NCBI RefSeq assembly: GCF_016744155.1
Contig: NZ_JADGEW010000006.1
Coordinates: 111,306-175,305 of the forward strand
Source of the DNA: Amphritea sp.
GTDB lineage: Bacteria; Pseudomonadota; Gammaproteobacteria; Pseudomonadales; Balneatricaceae
Length of the DNA: 64,000 nt
Direction of reading: 5' to 3'
Shown here: positions 9,201 to 17,939 of the stretch, in pieces
Position numbering within the stretch: the stretch's first letter is position 1
How the letters are laid out: each line of letters begins with the position of its first letter
Notes under the pieces: model-generated
Told to the model about the DNA's origin: nothing
What the model saw: the letters and a program-made list of their open reading frames with translations, nothing else
Database searches by the model: none
Made by a program: the position numbers and the translations under genes

Positions 9201-10006
9201 TGGCTGAATTACAAGGTAATAAGTTAACACAGTCACAGATCGAAGAGCTGGCAATTCATCTGGAAACGGCTGAACTTGAAGCGTATGAAGTGACTAAAAT
9301 TACCAATGATTTTCCGGAGATGACTTATAAAGACGCCTTCGATATCCAGTGGGAAATTCGTCGTCGTAAAGAAGAGCGTGGTCATAAAATCGTTGGCATG
9401 AAGATGGGGCTGACCTCCTGGGCAAAAATGGCACAGATGGGTGTAGAGCATCCTTGCTACGGTTTTCTGGCAGACTATTTTTCAGTGCCGGATGGCGGTG
9501 AGATTAAGCATGATGAGCTGATCCATCCGAAGATTGAAGCGGAGCTGGCATTCGTCACTAAAGCACCGCTAAAAGGTCCTGGAATCCATATTGGAGATGT
9601 TCTGCGAGCTACCGATTTTGTAATGCCAGCGGTCGAGGTAATCGATTCTCGCTATAAAGATTTCAAATTTGATCTGAAATCCGTGATTGCTGATAACTCC
9701 TCTTCTACCCGCTTTATCGCCGGCGGCACTATGGCTAAACCGGAAGACCTGGATCTTAAGACTCTGGGGGTGGTGATGGAGATCAACGGTGAAGTGGTAC
9801 AGACCGGTGCTGGTGCTGCCGTTCTGGGTCATCCTGCGGCATCGGTTGCGATGCTGGCTAATATGCTGGGTGAGCGTGGTGAAGAACTGCCAGCAGGCTC
9901 CTTTATTATGATCGGCGCGATCACTGCTGCGGTACAGGTTAATAAGGGTGATTCCTTCTGTGTTCGCTATCAGGATTTGGGCACCATCAGCGGCCGCTTT
10001 GTATAA
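9200..10006 (+). CDS. dmpH: 4-oxalocrotonate decarboxylase
   Basis: Decarboxylates 2-oxo-3-hexenedioate (4-oxalocrotonate) to 2-hydroxypenta-2,4-dienoate in the dehydrogenase branch of the meta pathway. The 268-residue protein belongs to the hydratase/decarboxylase fold of the FAH superfamily. KIVGMKMGLTSWAKMAQMGV and LIHPKIEAELAFVTK are diagnostic of DmpH/XylI rather than the hydratase. The metal-binding acid residues lie in HPKIEAE and in the EVIDSRY segment. It forms a complex with the hydratase DmpE, encoded at the end of this operon. Confidence 0.94.
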   Translation: MAELQGNKLTQSQIEELAIHLETAELEAYEVTKITNDFPEMTYKDAFDIQWEIRRRKEERGHKIVGMKMGLTSWAKMAQMGVEHPCYGFLADYFSVPDGGEIKHDELIHPKIEAELAFVTKAPLKGPGIHIGDVLRATDFVMPAVEVIDSRYKDFKFDLKSVIADNSSSTRFIAGGTMAKPEDLDLKTLGVVMEINGEVVQTGAGAAVLGHPAASVAMLANMLGERGEELPAGSFIMIGAITAAVQVNKGDSFCVRYQDLGTISGRFV

Positions 10007-10029
10007 ATGATACGAATGAGGAAAAAGCG

Positions 10030-10221
10030 ATGCCAATTATTCAAGTTAACTTGATGGAAGGTCGTACGGATGAACAGAAAGAACTGCTGATTCATGAGAT
10101 CACAGAAGCCGTGCATCGCGCTATTAGCGCGCCCCGGGAATCAGTGCGGGTACTGCTGAATGATATGCCATCACAGAACTGGGGGATCGGCGGGCAGTCA
10201 GCAAAGTCTCGCGGACGTTAA
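10030..10221 (+). CDS. dmpI: 4-oxalocrotonate tautomerase
   Basis: A 63-residue tautomerase that isomerises 2-hydroxymuconate to 2-oxo-3-hexenedioate. The catalytic N-terminal proline is directly after the initiator Met (MPIIQVNLMEGRT), and the conserved arginine (Arg11 after Met removal, in EGRTDEQKE) and Arg39 region (RESVRVLLNDMP) are present. The size fits the hexameric 4-OT family. A small GC-rich spacer and a GAGG-like ribosome site precede it. Confidence 0.94.
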   Translation: MPIIQVNLMEGRTDEQKELLIHEITEAVHRAISAPRESVRVLLNDMPSQNWGIGGQSAKSRGR

Positions 10222-10244
10222 GGCTATGACTCAGGATTAAGTTG

Positions 10245-10529
10245 ATGTTCACCATTACTGTAGAGAGCAGCCCGACGCGGCAGAGCTTTCAGATCTCCAC
10301 CGGTGATAGCGTGCTGGTAGGCTCTGAAAAATGTCTGAGTAATCTGATACCCGTTGGCTGCCGTGGTGGTGGTTGCGGTGTATGTAAAGTAAGAGTTGTC
10401 GAAGGTGACTATAGCAGTAAGTGTATGAGTAAAGCGCATATCTGCGATGCTCAGGCAGCAGATGGTTATGTGCTGGCTTGCCGGGTTTATCCGCTCAGTG
10501 ATATGTGTATCGAGCTTGTTAAGCGGTAG
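10245..10529 (+). CDS. dmpQ: 2Fe-2S ferredoxin, catechol dioxygenase reactivation (XylT type)
   Basis: Chloroplast-type ferredoxin of about 94 residues. The cluster ligands are CRGGGCGVC (C-x4-C-x2-C) near residue 38 and a fourth cysteine in LACRV near residue 80. In TOL/dmp pathways this protein (XylT, DmpQ, NahT) reduces the iron of catechol 2,3-dioxygenase after oxidative inactivation, and the gene sits directly before that enzyme here as well. The ATG at 10245 is chosen over an upstream in-frame TTG at 10242. Confidence 0.92.
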   Translation: MFTITVESSPTRQSFQISTGDSVLVGSEKCLSNLIPVGCRGGGCGVCKVRVVEGDYSSKCMSKAHICDAQAADGYVLACRVYPLSDMCIELVKR

Positions 10530-10568
10530 GTAAAGTCTAATTAAAAATAACAATAGAGGATTACCAAA

Positions 10569-11492
10569 ATGAAAAAAGGTGTAATGCGTCCCGGTCATGT
10601 ACAGATTCGGGTGTTGGATCTGGAGGAAGCTCTAGAGCACTATCGCGATTTGCTAGGTCTGATTGAGATGGACCGTGATACGCAGGGGCGGGTATATCTG
10701 AAAGGCTGGACTGAAGTTGATAAGTTTTCAGTTGTACTGCGCAAAGCCGACGAGCCGGGCATGGACTTTATGGGCTTTAAAGTGCTGAATAATGAGGTTT
10801 TGTCTCAACTAGAAAGTGATTTGACAGCTTATGGTTGTGATGTTGAACAGATCTCATCTGGAGAACTTAAGGGATGTGGGCGACGTATTCGTTTTGTCGC
10901 GCCTACCGGCCACAGCTTTGAGCTTTATGCTGAAAAGGAACAGACCGGTAAATGGGGGCTTTCTAATGTTAACCCTGAAGCTTGGCCGCGGGGGTTGAAG
11001 GGGATGAAAGCCACCCGTTTTGATCACTGTTTGCTGTATGGCCCCAATGTGGAAGCAACCTATCAGCTGTTCCGGGATGTACTTGGCTTTGATCTGGCAG
11101 AACAGGTTGTTGATCCGGAAGGCAACCGCATAGCAGCGTTTCTCACCGCCAGTATGAAAGCCCATGATGTCGCTTTCATCGACTGTCCGGAACCGGGTAA
11201 ATTCCACCATGCCTCATTTTTCCTTGATAGCTGGGAGCAGGTATTGCGGGCGGGGGATCTTATCTCGATGACGGACACCTCTATCGATATCGGACCGACT
11301 CGTCATGGTCTGACCCATGGACAGACGATCTACTTCTTCGATCCATCCGGTAACCGCAATGAAGTGTTCTGTGGTGGTGATTATCACTATCCGGACCACC
11401 CACCGGTGACCTGGAAAGCAGAAGACCTGGGCAAAGCGATTTTCTACCATGATCGGGTGCTTAACGAGCGTTTTCTGAGTGTTCTGACCTGA
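10569..11492 (+). CDS. dmpB: Catechol 2,3-dioxygenase
   Basis: Extradiol ring-cleavage enzyme that converts catechol to 2-hydroxymuconic semialdehyde. It is 307 residues, the same length as XylE. The Fe(II) ligands fall at the exact XylE positions: His153 (RFDH), His214 (FHHASF) and Glu265 (NRNEVF). The active-site residues His199, His246 and Tyr255 are also in place. It has two vicinal-oxygen-chelate domains, the C-terminal one catalytic. It lies between the reactivating ferredoxin and the semialdehyde dehydrogenase genes. Confidence 0.97.
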   Translation: MKKGVMRPGHVQIRVLDLEEALEHYRDLLGLIEMDRDTQGRVYLKGWTEVDKFSVVLRKADEPGMDFMGFKVLNNEVLSQLESDLTAYGCDVEQISSGELKGCGRRIRFVAPTGHSFELYAEKEQTGKWGLSNVNPEAWPRGLKGMKATRFDHCLLYGPNVEATYQLFRDVLGFDLAEQVVDPEGNRIAAFLTASMKAHDVAFIDCPEPGKFHHASFFLDSWEQVLRAGDLISMTDTSIDIGPTRHGLTHGQTIYFFDPSGNRNEVFCGGDYHYPDHPPVTWKAEDLGKAIFYHDRVLNERFLSVLT

Positions 11493-11566
11493 TTAGGAAT
11501 GCTGCCTGATGTACGCATCGGGCGGTACTCTCATGTGGTAATTGTTATCTCCCTTGAGGCTTTAGA

Positions 11567-13027
11567 ATGAAAGAATTTAAGAATTTTATTAACGGCAAAT
11601 TTGTTGCAACCGAGAGTGGTAACCGGTTTGAGAACCGAAATCCGGTAGATAATAGTCTGCTGGGTATGGTGCATGAAGCCGGTGAGCCTGAAGTGGCGGC
11701 AGCGGTTGCCGCAGCTAAAGCCGCAATGAAAGGTCCCTGGGGCAAGATGACTCAGGTGCAGCGTATTGTGCTGCTGGATAAAGTAGCCAATCGTATAAAT
11801 GAGCGATTTGATGAGTTTTTGGATGCAGAGTGTAAAGATACCGGTAAGCCACACAAAATAGCCTCTCATATCGATATTCCCCGTGGAGCTGCAAACTTTA
11901 AAGCGTTTTCAGAAACGTTAGCGAATCACCCGACCGAAGCATTTAAACTGGATACCCCCGATGGTCGTGGGGCATTTAATTATGGTCATCGTACACCGAA
12001 AGGGGTAATCGCTGTGATCAGCCCCTGGAACCTGCCATTGTTGCTAATGACCTGGAAAGTCGGTCCTGCACTGGCCTGTGGTAATACCGTAGTAGTTAAA
12101 CCTTCTGAAGAGACACCTGCCACTGCGACTCTGCTGGGTGAAGTGATGAATGAATGTGGTGTGCCAGAAGGTGTGTATAACGTGGTTCACGGCTTTGGTG
12201 CAGATTCTGCCGGGGCTTTCCTGACCGCTCATCCGGATGTAAACGCCATTACTTTTACCGGTGAGACTAGTACGGGCGAAGTGATTATGCGGGCAGCCTC
12301 TGTTGGTCTGCGAAATATCTCCCTGGAATGTGGTGGTAAAAACCCGAGTATCGTTTTTGCTGATTGTGATATAGAGAAAGCGATCGAAGGTACTATGCGT
12401 TCCGCGTTTGTGAACTGTGGTCAGGTCTGTTTGGGAACCGAACGTGTTTATGTTGAACGACCAATATTTGAAGCTTTTGTTGAGCGCCTGAAAACGGAAG
12501 TTGAAAAGCTGAAGTTAGGAGAGCCTGAAGACCCCAGTGTGGATTTTGGTCCACTGGTGAGTCAGGAGCATAAAGAGAAAGTCCTCTCATACTACCGTCT
12601 GGCAGTAGAGGAGGGTGCCAGAGTAGTGACCGGTGGCGGAGTCCCGGAGATGGGTGCAGCGTTGAATGCGGGTGCCTGGGTTGAACCTACTATCTGGACC
12701 GGTTTGTCAGATGATGCTCGGGTAGTGAAGGAAGAGATCTTTGGCCCCTGTTGTCACATCCGTCCGTTTGATAGCGAGGACGAAGTAATTGAGCTGGCTA
12801 ACGATACTAAGTACGGTCTGGCTGCGGCTATCTGGACTGAGAACTCTGCCCGGGCTTCCCGTGTTGCCGAAGCGATGGAGGTAGGTATCGCCTGGGTAAA
12901 TAGCTGGTTCCTGCGCGATCTGCGAACCGCTTTTGGTGGTGCTAAAGAGTCGGGTATAGGCCGAGAAGGTGGAGTGCACGGACTGGAGTTTTATACGGAA
13001 CTTAAAAATGTCTGCATTAAGTTATAA
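11567..13027 (+). CDS. dmpC: 2-hydroxymuconic semialdehyde dehydrogenase
   Basis: NAD-dependent aldehyde dehydrogenase (486 residues) that oxidises 2-hydroxymuconic semialdehyde to 2-hydroxymuconate. The oxyanion asparagine is in SPWNLPLLL (residue 155), the general base Glu254 in LECGGKN and the nucleophile Cys288 in NCGQVCLGTERV, a motif typical of XylG/DmpC. With the tautomerase and decarboxylase in the same operon it forms the complete dehydrogenase branch. No hydrolase (dmpD) is present, so substrates giving ring-fission ketones would not be handled by this cluster. Confidence 0.95.
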   Translation: MKEFKNFINGKFVATESGNRFENRNPVDNSLLGMVHEAGEPEVAAAVAAAKAAMKGPWGKMTQVQRIVLLDKVANRINERFDEFLDAECKDTGKPHKIASHIDIPRGAANFKAFSETLANHPTEAFKLDTPDGRGAFNYGHRTPKGVIAVISPWNLPLLLMTWKVGPALACGNTVVVKPSEETPATATLLGEVMNECGVPEGVYNVVHGFGADSAGAFLTAHPDVNAITFTGETSTGEVIMRAASVGLRNISLECGGKNPSIVFADCDIEKAIEGTMRSAFVNCGQVCLGTERVYVERPIFEAFVERLKTEVEKLKLGEPEDPSVDFGPLVSQEHKEKVLSYYRLAVEEGARVVTGGGVPEMGAALNAGAWVEPTIWTGLSDDARVVKEEIFGPCCHIRPFDSEDEVIELANDTKYGLAAAIWTENSARASRVAEAMEVGIAWVNSWFLRDLRTAFGGAKESGIGREGGVHGLEFYTELKNVCIKL

Positions 13028-13051
13028 GGCCTGACTGAATAGAGAAAAGTG

Positions 13052-13837
13052 ATGAAAAAAGAACAGATAAAACTATTGGGTGATGAACTCTACCAGGCGC
13101 TGTGTCAGCGGCAACAGGTACCGCCGCTGACGTCACGCTTTGACGACATTAGTATTGAAGATTCCTATCATATATCACTGCAGCTGTTGCAACGTCGAAT
13201 TGATGCCGGTGAGCGAATCATCGGTAAAAAGATCGGCCTGACGTCTAAAGCGGTGCAGAATATGCTTAAAGTTAATCAGCCAGACTTTGGTTATCTGACC
13301 GACGGTATGGTGTTCAGTCAGGGTCAGGAGGTACCGATCTCCGAGAGATTGATACAGCCGAAAGCAGAAGGTGAGATCGCTTTTATTCTGAAAAAAGACC
13401 TGTTGGGCCCTGGGATCACTGCTGCAGATGTATTGGCTGCTACCGATTGTGTGATGCCTTGTTTTGAAGTGGTGGATTCCAGAATTGATAACTGGCAGAT
13501 TAAAATCGAAGACACAGTGGCAGACAATGCCTCCTGCGGCCTATTTGTTCTGGGAGACCAAGCGGTAGATCCACGTAAGGTAGATCTGAGCACCTGCGGC
13601 ATGGTGGTTGAAAAAAACGGTGAGATCATCTCCACCGGCGCAGGTGCTGCAGCCTTAGGTAGTCCGGTTAACTGTGTTGTCTGGTTGGCGAATAAGCTGG
13701 GTGAATTTGGTATCCCTCTTAAAGCGGGAGAAGTGATTCTGTCTGGCTCGTTAGTGCCGCTGGAACCAGTTCAGGCTGGAGATTTTATGAGAGTGTCTAT
13801 TGGTGGCATCGGTTCAGCATCAGTACTCTTTACTTAG
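13052..13837 (+). CDS. dmpE: 2-hydroxypenta-2,4-dienoate (2-oxopent-4-enoate) hydratase
   Basis: Adds water to 2-hydroxypenta-2,4-dienoate to give 4-hydroxy-2-oxovalerate, the DmpG substrate. About 261 residues of the FAH-like hydratase fold, homologous to the decarboxylase DmpH in this operon. RIIGKKIGLTSKAVQNMLKV and the metal-binding stretch LIQPKAEGEIAFIL are diagnostic of DmpE/MhpD/XylJ. ATG at 13052 is preferred over the in-frame GTG at 13049 because the purine-rich AGAGAAAAG is better placed. It is the last gene before a strong terminator. Confidence 0.94.
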   Translation: MKKEQIKLLGDELYQALCQRQQVPPLTSRFDDISIEDSYHISLQLLQRRIDAGERIIGKKIGLTSKAVQNMLKVNQPDFGYLTDGMVFSQGQEVPISERLIQPKAEGEIAFILKKDLLGPGITAADVLAATDCVMPCFEVVDSRIDNWQIKIEDTVADNASCGLFVLGDQAVDPRKVDLSTCGMVVEKNGEIISTGAGAAALGSPVNCVVWLANKLGEFGIPLKAGEVILSGSLVPLEPVQAGDFMRVSIGGIGSASVLFT

Positions 13838-13893
13838 GATATATTACGTGATGTTCTGAGTACCATTTTCACTACATCTTTGCTCGATGTGTT

Positions 13894-13917
13894 GGCCTCC
13901 AATTGGAGGCCTTTTTT
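13894..13917 (+). terminator. Intrinsic terminator of the meta-cleavage operon
   Basis: GGCCTCC and GGAGGCC form a perfect 7-bp stem around AATT, followed directly by six T. It separates the meta-cleavage operon from the ben operon, which therefore needs its own promoter. Confidence 0.9.
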
Positions 13918-13954
13918 GTTTATAGGGGTTTAATAGCCAGTTTCTGAATCAACA

Positions 13955-13990
13955 TGCATAAAAAGGATATAGGTCGGCATAAACCGGATA
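13955..13990 (+). promoter_or_regulatory. BenR/XylS-binding direct repeat of the ben promoter
   Basis: Two direct repeats, TGCA-TAAAAA-GGATA (13955-13969, perfect match to TGCA-N6-GGNTA) and GGCA-TAAACC-GGATA (13976-13990, one mismatch), are offset by exactly 21 bp, as in the TOL Pm promoter. About 20 bases after the proximal box TTATCT (14011) is a plausible -10 element. benA starts at 14044. Confidence 0.8.
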
Positions 13991-14043
13991 TTGGGTAAGC
14001 TCTATGTTGGTTATCTTTTAATAAAACAATAGAGGTGTGCCCC

Positions 14044-15378
14044 ATGAACCAGGAACTATTTAATAAAGTTGATTCGATGATGGAAGAGGATCACGAAAAG
14101 GGTATCTATCGTTGCAGACGGGATATGTTTACTGATCCAGAGCTATTCGAACATGAAATGAAACATATCTTTGAGGGTAATTGGATCTATCTTGCCCATG
14201 AGAGCCAGATTCCGAATAAGAATGATTTCTTCACCTATACCATGGGGCGTCAGCCGATCTTCATTACCCGCAACAAAGACAACGAGCTTCAAGCATTTAT
14301 CAATGCCTGTAGTCACCGTGGTGCAATGTTGTGTCGAACTAAAAAAGGCAACCGCGCTGCCCATACCTGCCCATTCCATGGTTGGGTTTTCAACAATGAT
14401 GGAAAGCTGCTGAAAGTTAAAGATCCTGATGATGCTGGTTATCCGGATTCATTCAACTGCGAAGGCTCGCATAATCTGAAACAGGTGCCGCGTTTTGCTA
14501 ATTATAAGGGCTTTCTATTTGGCAGCCTGAGTGATGATGTATTGCCGTTGGAAGAGCATCTTGGGGAAGCGGCCAATATTATCGACATGATTGTTGATCA
14601 GTCACCGGAAGGTCTGGAAGTGCTGCGCGGAAGTTCTACTTACGTATATGACGGCAACTGGAAACTTCAGGCTGAGAACGGAGCTGATGGTTACCACGTG
14701 AGTGCAGTTCACTGGAACTATGTTGCAACAACGGGTCGTCGGGATAAAGAAACAGACAAAACCAAAGCGATGGATGCTAGCACTTGGGCGAAGCAGAAAG
14801 GTGGTTTTTACGCCTTTGATCATGGTCATATCTGTTTATGGATGGAATGGCCAAACCCTAAAGATCGTCCAATCTATCAGCGCCGAGAAGAGCTTGTCGC
14901 GAGTAGCGGAGAAGCGAGAGCTGACTGGATGATCGGCAATCTGCGTAATCTATGCCTCTATCCGAATGTGTTTTTGATGGATCAATTCAGTTCTCAGATT
15001 CGTCAGTTCCGTCCTATCGATGTTAATACAACTGAAGTTACCATCTACTGCATCGCCCCTAAGGGTGAAGGTGCCGAAGCACGTGCTCAACGTATTCGTC
15101 AGTATGAAGATTTCTTCAATGCCAGTGGTATGGCAACCCCGGATGATCTGGAAGAGTTTCGCTCATGCCAGAAAGGCTTTATGGCGTCAAATCTTGAATG
15201 GAATGATATGTGTCGTGGTTCAGAGCACTGGATTAAGGGGCCTGATGAAGAGGCGAAAAAACTCGGTATGAATCCAATTATGAGTGGTGCTAAAACCGAA
15301 GATGAGGGTTTATATACCGTTCAGCATCGCTACTGGGTTGATGTGATGAAAAAGGCTGCTGAACAGGAGGAGAAATAA
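14044..15378 (+). CDS. benA: Benzoate 1,2-dioxygenase, alpha subunit
   Basis: Catalytic large subunit of the ring-hydroxylating dioxygenase that turns benzoate into the cis-diol acid. It is 444 residues from the ATG at 14044 (AGAGG eight bases upstream; an in-frame GTG lies at 14035). The Rieske [2Fe-2S] ligands are Cys89, His91, Cys109 and His112 (CSHRG and CPFHGW). The mononuclear iron histidines are His218 and His223 in [16 protein letters not shown]. The sequence follows BenA/XylX rather than AntA. Anthranilate or methyl-benzoate cannot be excluded as substrate, but the full benABCD set favours benzoate. Confidence 0.95.
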   Translation: MNQELFNKVDSMMEEDHEKGIYRCRRDMFTDPELFEHEMKHIFEGNWIYLAHESQIPNKNDFFTYTMGRQPIFITRNKDNELQAFINACSHRGAMLCRTKKGNRAAHTCPFHGWVFNNDGKLLKVKDPDDAGYPDSFNCEGSHNLKQVPRFANYKGFLFGSLSDDVLPLEEHLGEAANIIDMIVDQSPEGLEVLRGSSTYVYDGNWKLQAENGADGYHVSAVHWNYVATTGRRDKETDKTKAMDASTWAKQKGGFYAFDHGHICLWMEWPNPKDRPIYQRREELVASSGEARADWMIGNLRNLCLYPNVFLMDQFSSQIRQFRPIDVNTTEVTIYCIAPKGEGAEARAQRIRQYEDFFNASGMATPDDLEEFRSCQKGFMASNLEWNDMCRGSEHWIKGPDEEAKKLGMNPIMSGAKTEDEGLYTVQHRYWVDVMKKAAEQEEK

Positions 15379-15380
15379 TC

Positions 15381-15872
15381 ATGGCTATTTCAATTGAGCG
15401 CGTAAATCAGTTTTTGTTTGAAGAGACACGGTATCTCGATGATAAGGATTGGGATAGCTGGCTGGAGATGTATGCAGAGGATGCAAGCTACTGGGTGCCA
15501 GCCTGGGATGACACAGGTGAGCTGACTGACGATCCACAGACAGAGATTTCACTTATGTATTATGCGTCACGCAGTGGTCTGGAAGATCGAGTATTCAGGA
15601 TAAATACAGATAAATCCAGTGCTTCCAGCCTGCCTCAACCGCGGACCTCTCACAACTTGAATAACATTGAAATTATCGAAGCCTCTGATGAACAGTGTAA
15701 AATTCGATTCAATTGGGTTAATTACGCATATCGTTATGAGCATGTCTACACTTACTTCGGTACCAGCTTTTATACCCTGGATACATCTAGTGATCGTCCG
15801 AAGATCAAAGCGAAAAAAGTCGTACTGAAAAATGACTATATCCATCATGTGGTCGATATCTATCATCTTTAA
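15381..15872 (+). CDS. benB: Benzoate 1,2-dioxygenase, beta subunit
   Basis: Small structural subunit (163 residues) of the alpha3-beta3 dioxygenase. It belongs to the NTF2-like SnoaL/ring-hydroxylating beta fold, with the typical start VNQFLFEETRYLDDKDWDSW and YWVPAWDD, and ends DYIHHVVDIYHL as in BenB. The gene starts two bases after the benA stop with GGAGG overlapping the end of benA, so translation is coupled. Confidence 0.94.
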   Translation: MAISIERVNQFLFEETRYLDDKDWDSWLEMYAEDASYWVPAWDDTGELTDDPQTEISLMYYASRSGLEDRVFRINTDKSSASSLPQPRTSHNLNNIEIIEASDEQCKIRFNWVNYAYRYEHVYTYFGTSFYTLDTSSDRPKIKAKKVVLKNDYIHHVVDIYHL

Positions 15873-15916
15873 TAATAACAATAAGGTCCCCAGAATTTCG
15901 GGGACTGGGATCGATT

Positions 15917-16918
15917 ATGTCTTATAAAATAGCATTAAACTTTGAAGACGGTGTGACTCGTTTTATTGAGTGCAACGAGGGTGAACTGATTGCTGATGCG
16001 GCGTATCGTCAGCGTGTAAATATTCCTTTGGACTGCCGGGATGGAGCTTGTGGCACATGTAAGTGCCACGCTGAATCCGGTAAATATACTCTGGAAGATT
16101 TCATTGAAGATGCACTGTCTCCGGAAGAGGAGCAACAGGGACAGGTACTCACCTGTCGCATGGTGCCAACCTCGGATTGTGTTGTTTCAATACCGGTGTC
16201 TTCTAAGTTATGTAAGACGGGTAACGAGACCTACGCTGTAGAATTGTCATCTCTTAACCGCCACTCTGATACCGCTATCGGCTTTTCGGTTAAAGATAAA
16301 AAGCTGGCCAAACTGCATTTTTTGCCGGGTCAGTACGTAAATATAAAAGTACCGGGTAGCGATGAAACCCGTGCGTACTCTTTCAGTTCATTAGTGAGTG
16401 CAGAGAATGAAGTCTCCTTTCTGATCAGGGTTATTCCCGATGGCAAAATGAGCAGCTATATACGTGATATTGCTCAGGTCGGCGAACCTTTGGAGATTAC
16501 CGGTCCATTTGGGAGCTTCTATCTGCGTGATATGAATCGCCCTGTTCTATTCTTGGCTGGAGGTACCGGTCTTGCACCATTTACGGCGATGCTAGAAAAG
16601 CTTGAGTGTGAAGGTCTCAAACATCCGGTGCATCTTATTTATGGCGTTACCAATGATATTGATCTGGTTGAGATCGATCGCCTGGACCGCTTAGCTAATG
16701 CACTGCCATTGTTCAGCTATGCAACCTGTGTTGCTAGTGAAGAAAGTACACATCCCACTAAAGGGTATGTCACACACTACATCGACGCCGTGCACCTAAA
16801 CGATGGGGATGTAGATATCTATCTCTGTGGTCCTCCGCCGATGGTTGATGCGGTTAACCATTACTTCACAGATAAAGGGATCATCCCAGCTAGCTTTCAC
16901 TACGAAAAATTTTCCTGA
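15917..16918 (+). CDS. benC: Benzoate dioxygenase electron-transfer reductase
   Basis: NADH-dependent reductase (333 residues) that feeds electrons to BenAB. The N-terminal chloroplast-type ferredoxin domain (about 1-95) carries CRDGACGTCKC plus a distal cysteine in LTCRM. An FAD-binding domain follows (RAYSFSS near residue 155) and then the NAD domain (LAGGTGLAPF near 215, CGPPPMVDA near 305). This ferredoxin-FAD-NAD order is that of BenC, XylZ and AntC. Confidence 0.95.
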   Translation: MSYKIALNFEDGVTRFIECNEGELIADAAYRQRVNIPLDCRDGACGTCKCHAESGKYTLEDFIEDALSPEEEQQGQVLTCRMVPTSDCVVSIPVSSKLCKTGNETYAVELSSLNRHSDTAIGFSVKDKKLAKLHFLPGQYVNIKVPGSDETRAYSFSSLVSAENEVSFLIRVIPDGKMSSYIRDIAQVGEPLEITGPFGSFYLRDMNRPVLFLAGGTGLAPFTAMLEKLECEGLKHPVHLIYGVTNDIDLVEIDRLDRLANALPLFSYATCVASEESTHPTKGYVTHYIDAVHLNDGDVDIYLCGPPPMVDAVNHYFTDKGIIPASFHYEKFS

Positions 16919-16928
16919 GGTCATGCAT

Positions 16929-17714
16929 ATGTCTACTCGTCGTTTTGATGAAAAGGTTGTTGTTGTCACCGGTGCTGCGCAGGGAATTGGAAAGGAAGTA
17001 GCGTTAAGAGTCGCCGATGAAGGGGGTCAACTTGTACTCGTCGATTTTTCACCACTGGTGGAAGAGGTCGCCAGTGAGATTGTTAAACAAGGCTTTTTAG
17101 AACCGCTGGTAGTTTTAGCTAATCTTGAGCTGTATGCGGATTGTTGCAAAGTAATGGATGCTGCAGCGGCTAAGTTTGGTCGTATCGATACATTGATAAA
17201 TAATGTGGGCGGTACTATCTGGGCTAAGCCATATGAACATTATGAAGAGGAACAGGTGGAAACTGAGATCCGACGGTCACTGTTTCCAACGCTTTGGTGT
17301 TGTCATGCTGTGTTGCCCTTTATGCAGAAGGCAAGCGCTGGCTCGATCGTTAATGTTTCGTCAATAGCGACTAAAGGGCTCAATCGTGTCCCTTATGCTG
17401 CTGCCAAAGGTGGCGTGAATGCCCTGACGGCTTGTCTTGCTTGGGAAAATGGTGAACGCGGCATCCGTGTAAACGCTGTGGCGCCAGGAGGAACAAATGT
17501 TGGCGAGCGAAAAATCCCAAGAAATAGCCAGCCGATGACCGATGACGAAAAAGTGTGGTACCAGCAGATTGTTGATCAGACCATTGATTCAACCGTTTTA
17601 GGCCGTTACAGCGAACCCAGCGAACAGGCTAACGCGATTCTTTTTCTAGCGTCTGATCAGGCTTCTTACATCACCGGAACTATTTTGCCTGTGGGAGGCG
17701 GTGACCAGGGTTGA
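16929..17714 (+). CDS. benD: cis-1,6-dihydroxycyclohexa-2,4-diene-1-carboxylate dehydrogenase
   Basis: Short-chain dehydrogenase (about 261 residues) that oxidises and decarboxylates the benzoate cis-diol to catechol. NAD-binding TGAAQGIG is near residue 13, NNVGG near 89, and the catalytic Ser (VNVSSIA), Tyr and Lys (YAAAK) are present. The start MSTRRFDEKVVVVTG matches BenD/XylL. The frame is open further upstream into benC, but ATG 16929 is the natural start; another ATG lies at 16923. Catechol is then passed to the meta-cleavage operon. Confidence 0.94.
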   Translation: MSTRRFDEKVVVVTGAAQGIGKEVALRVADEGGQLVLVDFSPLVEEVASEIVKQGFLEPLVVLANLELYADCCKVMDAAAAKFGRIDTLINNVGGTIWAKPYEHYEEEQVETEIRRSLFPTLWCCHAVLPFMQKASAGSIVNVSSIATKGLNRVPYAAAKGGVNALTACLAWENGERGIRVNAVAPGGTNVGERKIPRNSQPMTDDEKVWYQQIVDQTIDSTVLGRYSEPSEQANAILFLASDQASYITGTILPVGGGDQG

Positions 17715-17939
17715 TAGTAAAGAGTACGGTATTTATATCCGTACTTAATTTCTAAATTATCTTCTATTGATATTGTCAGACGGTCTAGAAAAAGCGGTCA
17801 AGTTGTTTAACGAGAGGCTTCCTTCCCAACCCATAGGGTTTGATCCCTTTGTGTATCACTGAACCTGACGTATCACTACGCTTTGTAAAGCTAAATTAAA
17901 AATAGCTCCCGAATCGATTGATTTATAAGTGAGTATTTC

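Noticed and set aside
9569..10036. 155-residue open frame on the minus strand
   Set aside because: Opposite dmpH; the translation has no recognisable domain and dmpH is well supported.
16827..16928. Upstream extension of benD into benC
   Set aside because: The frame is open, but the family N terminus MSTRRFDEKV starts at 16929 and the extra residues are benC read out of frame.
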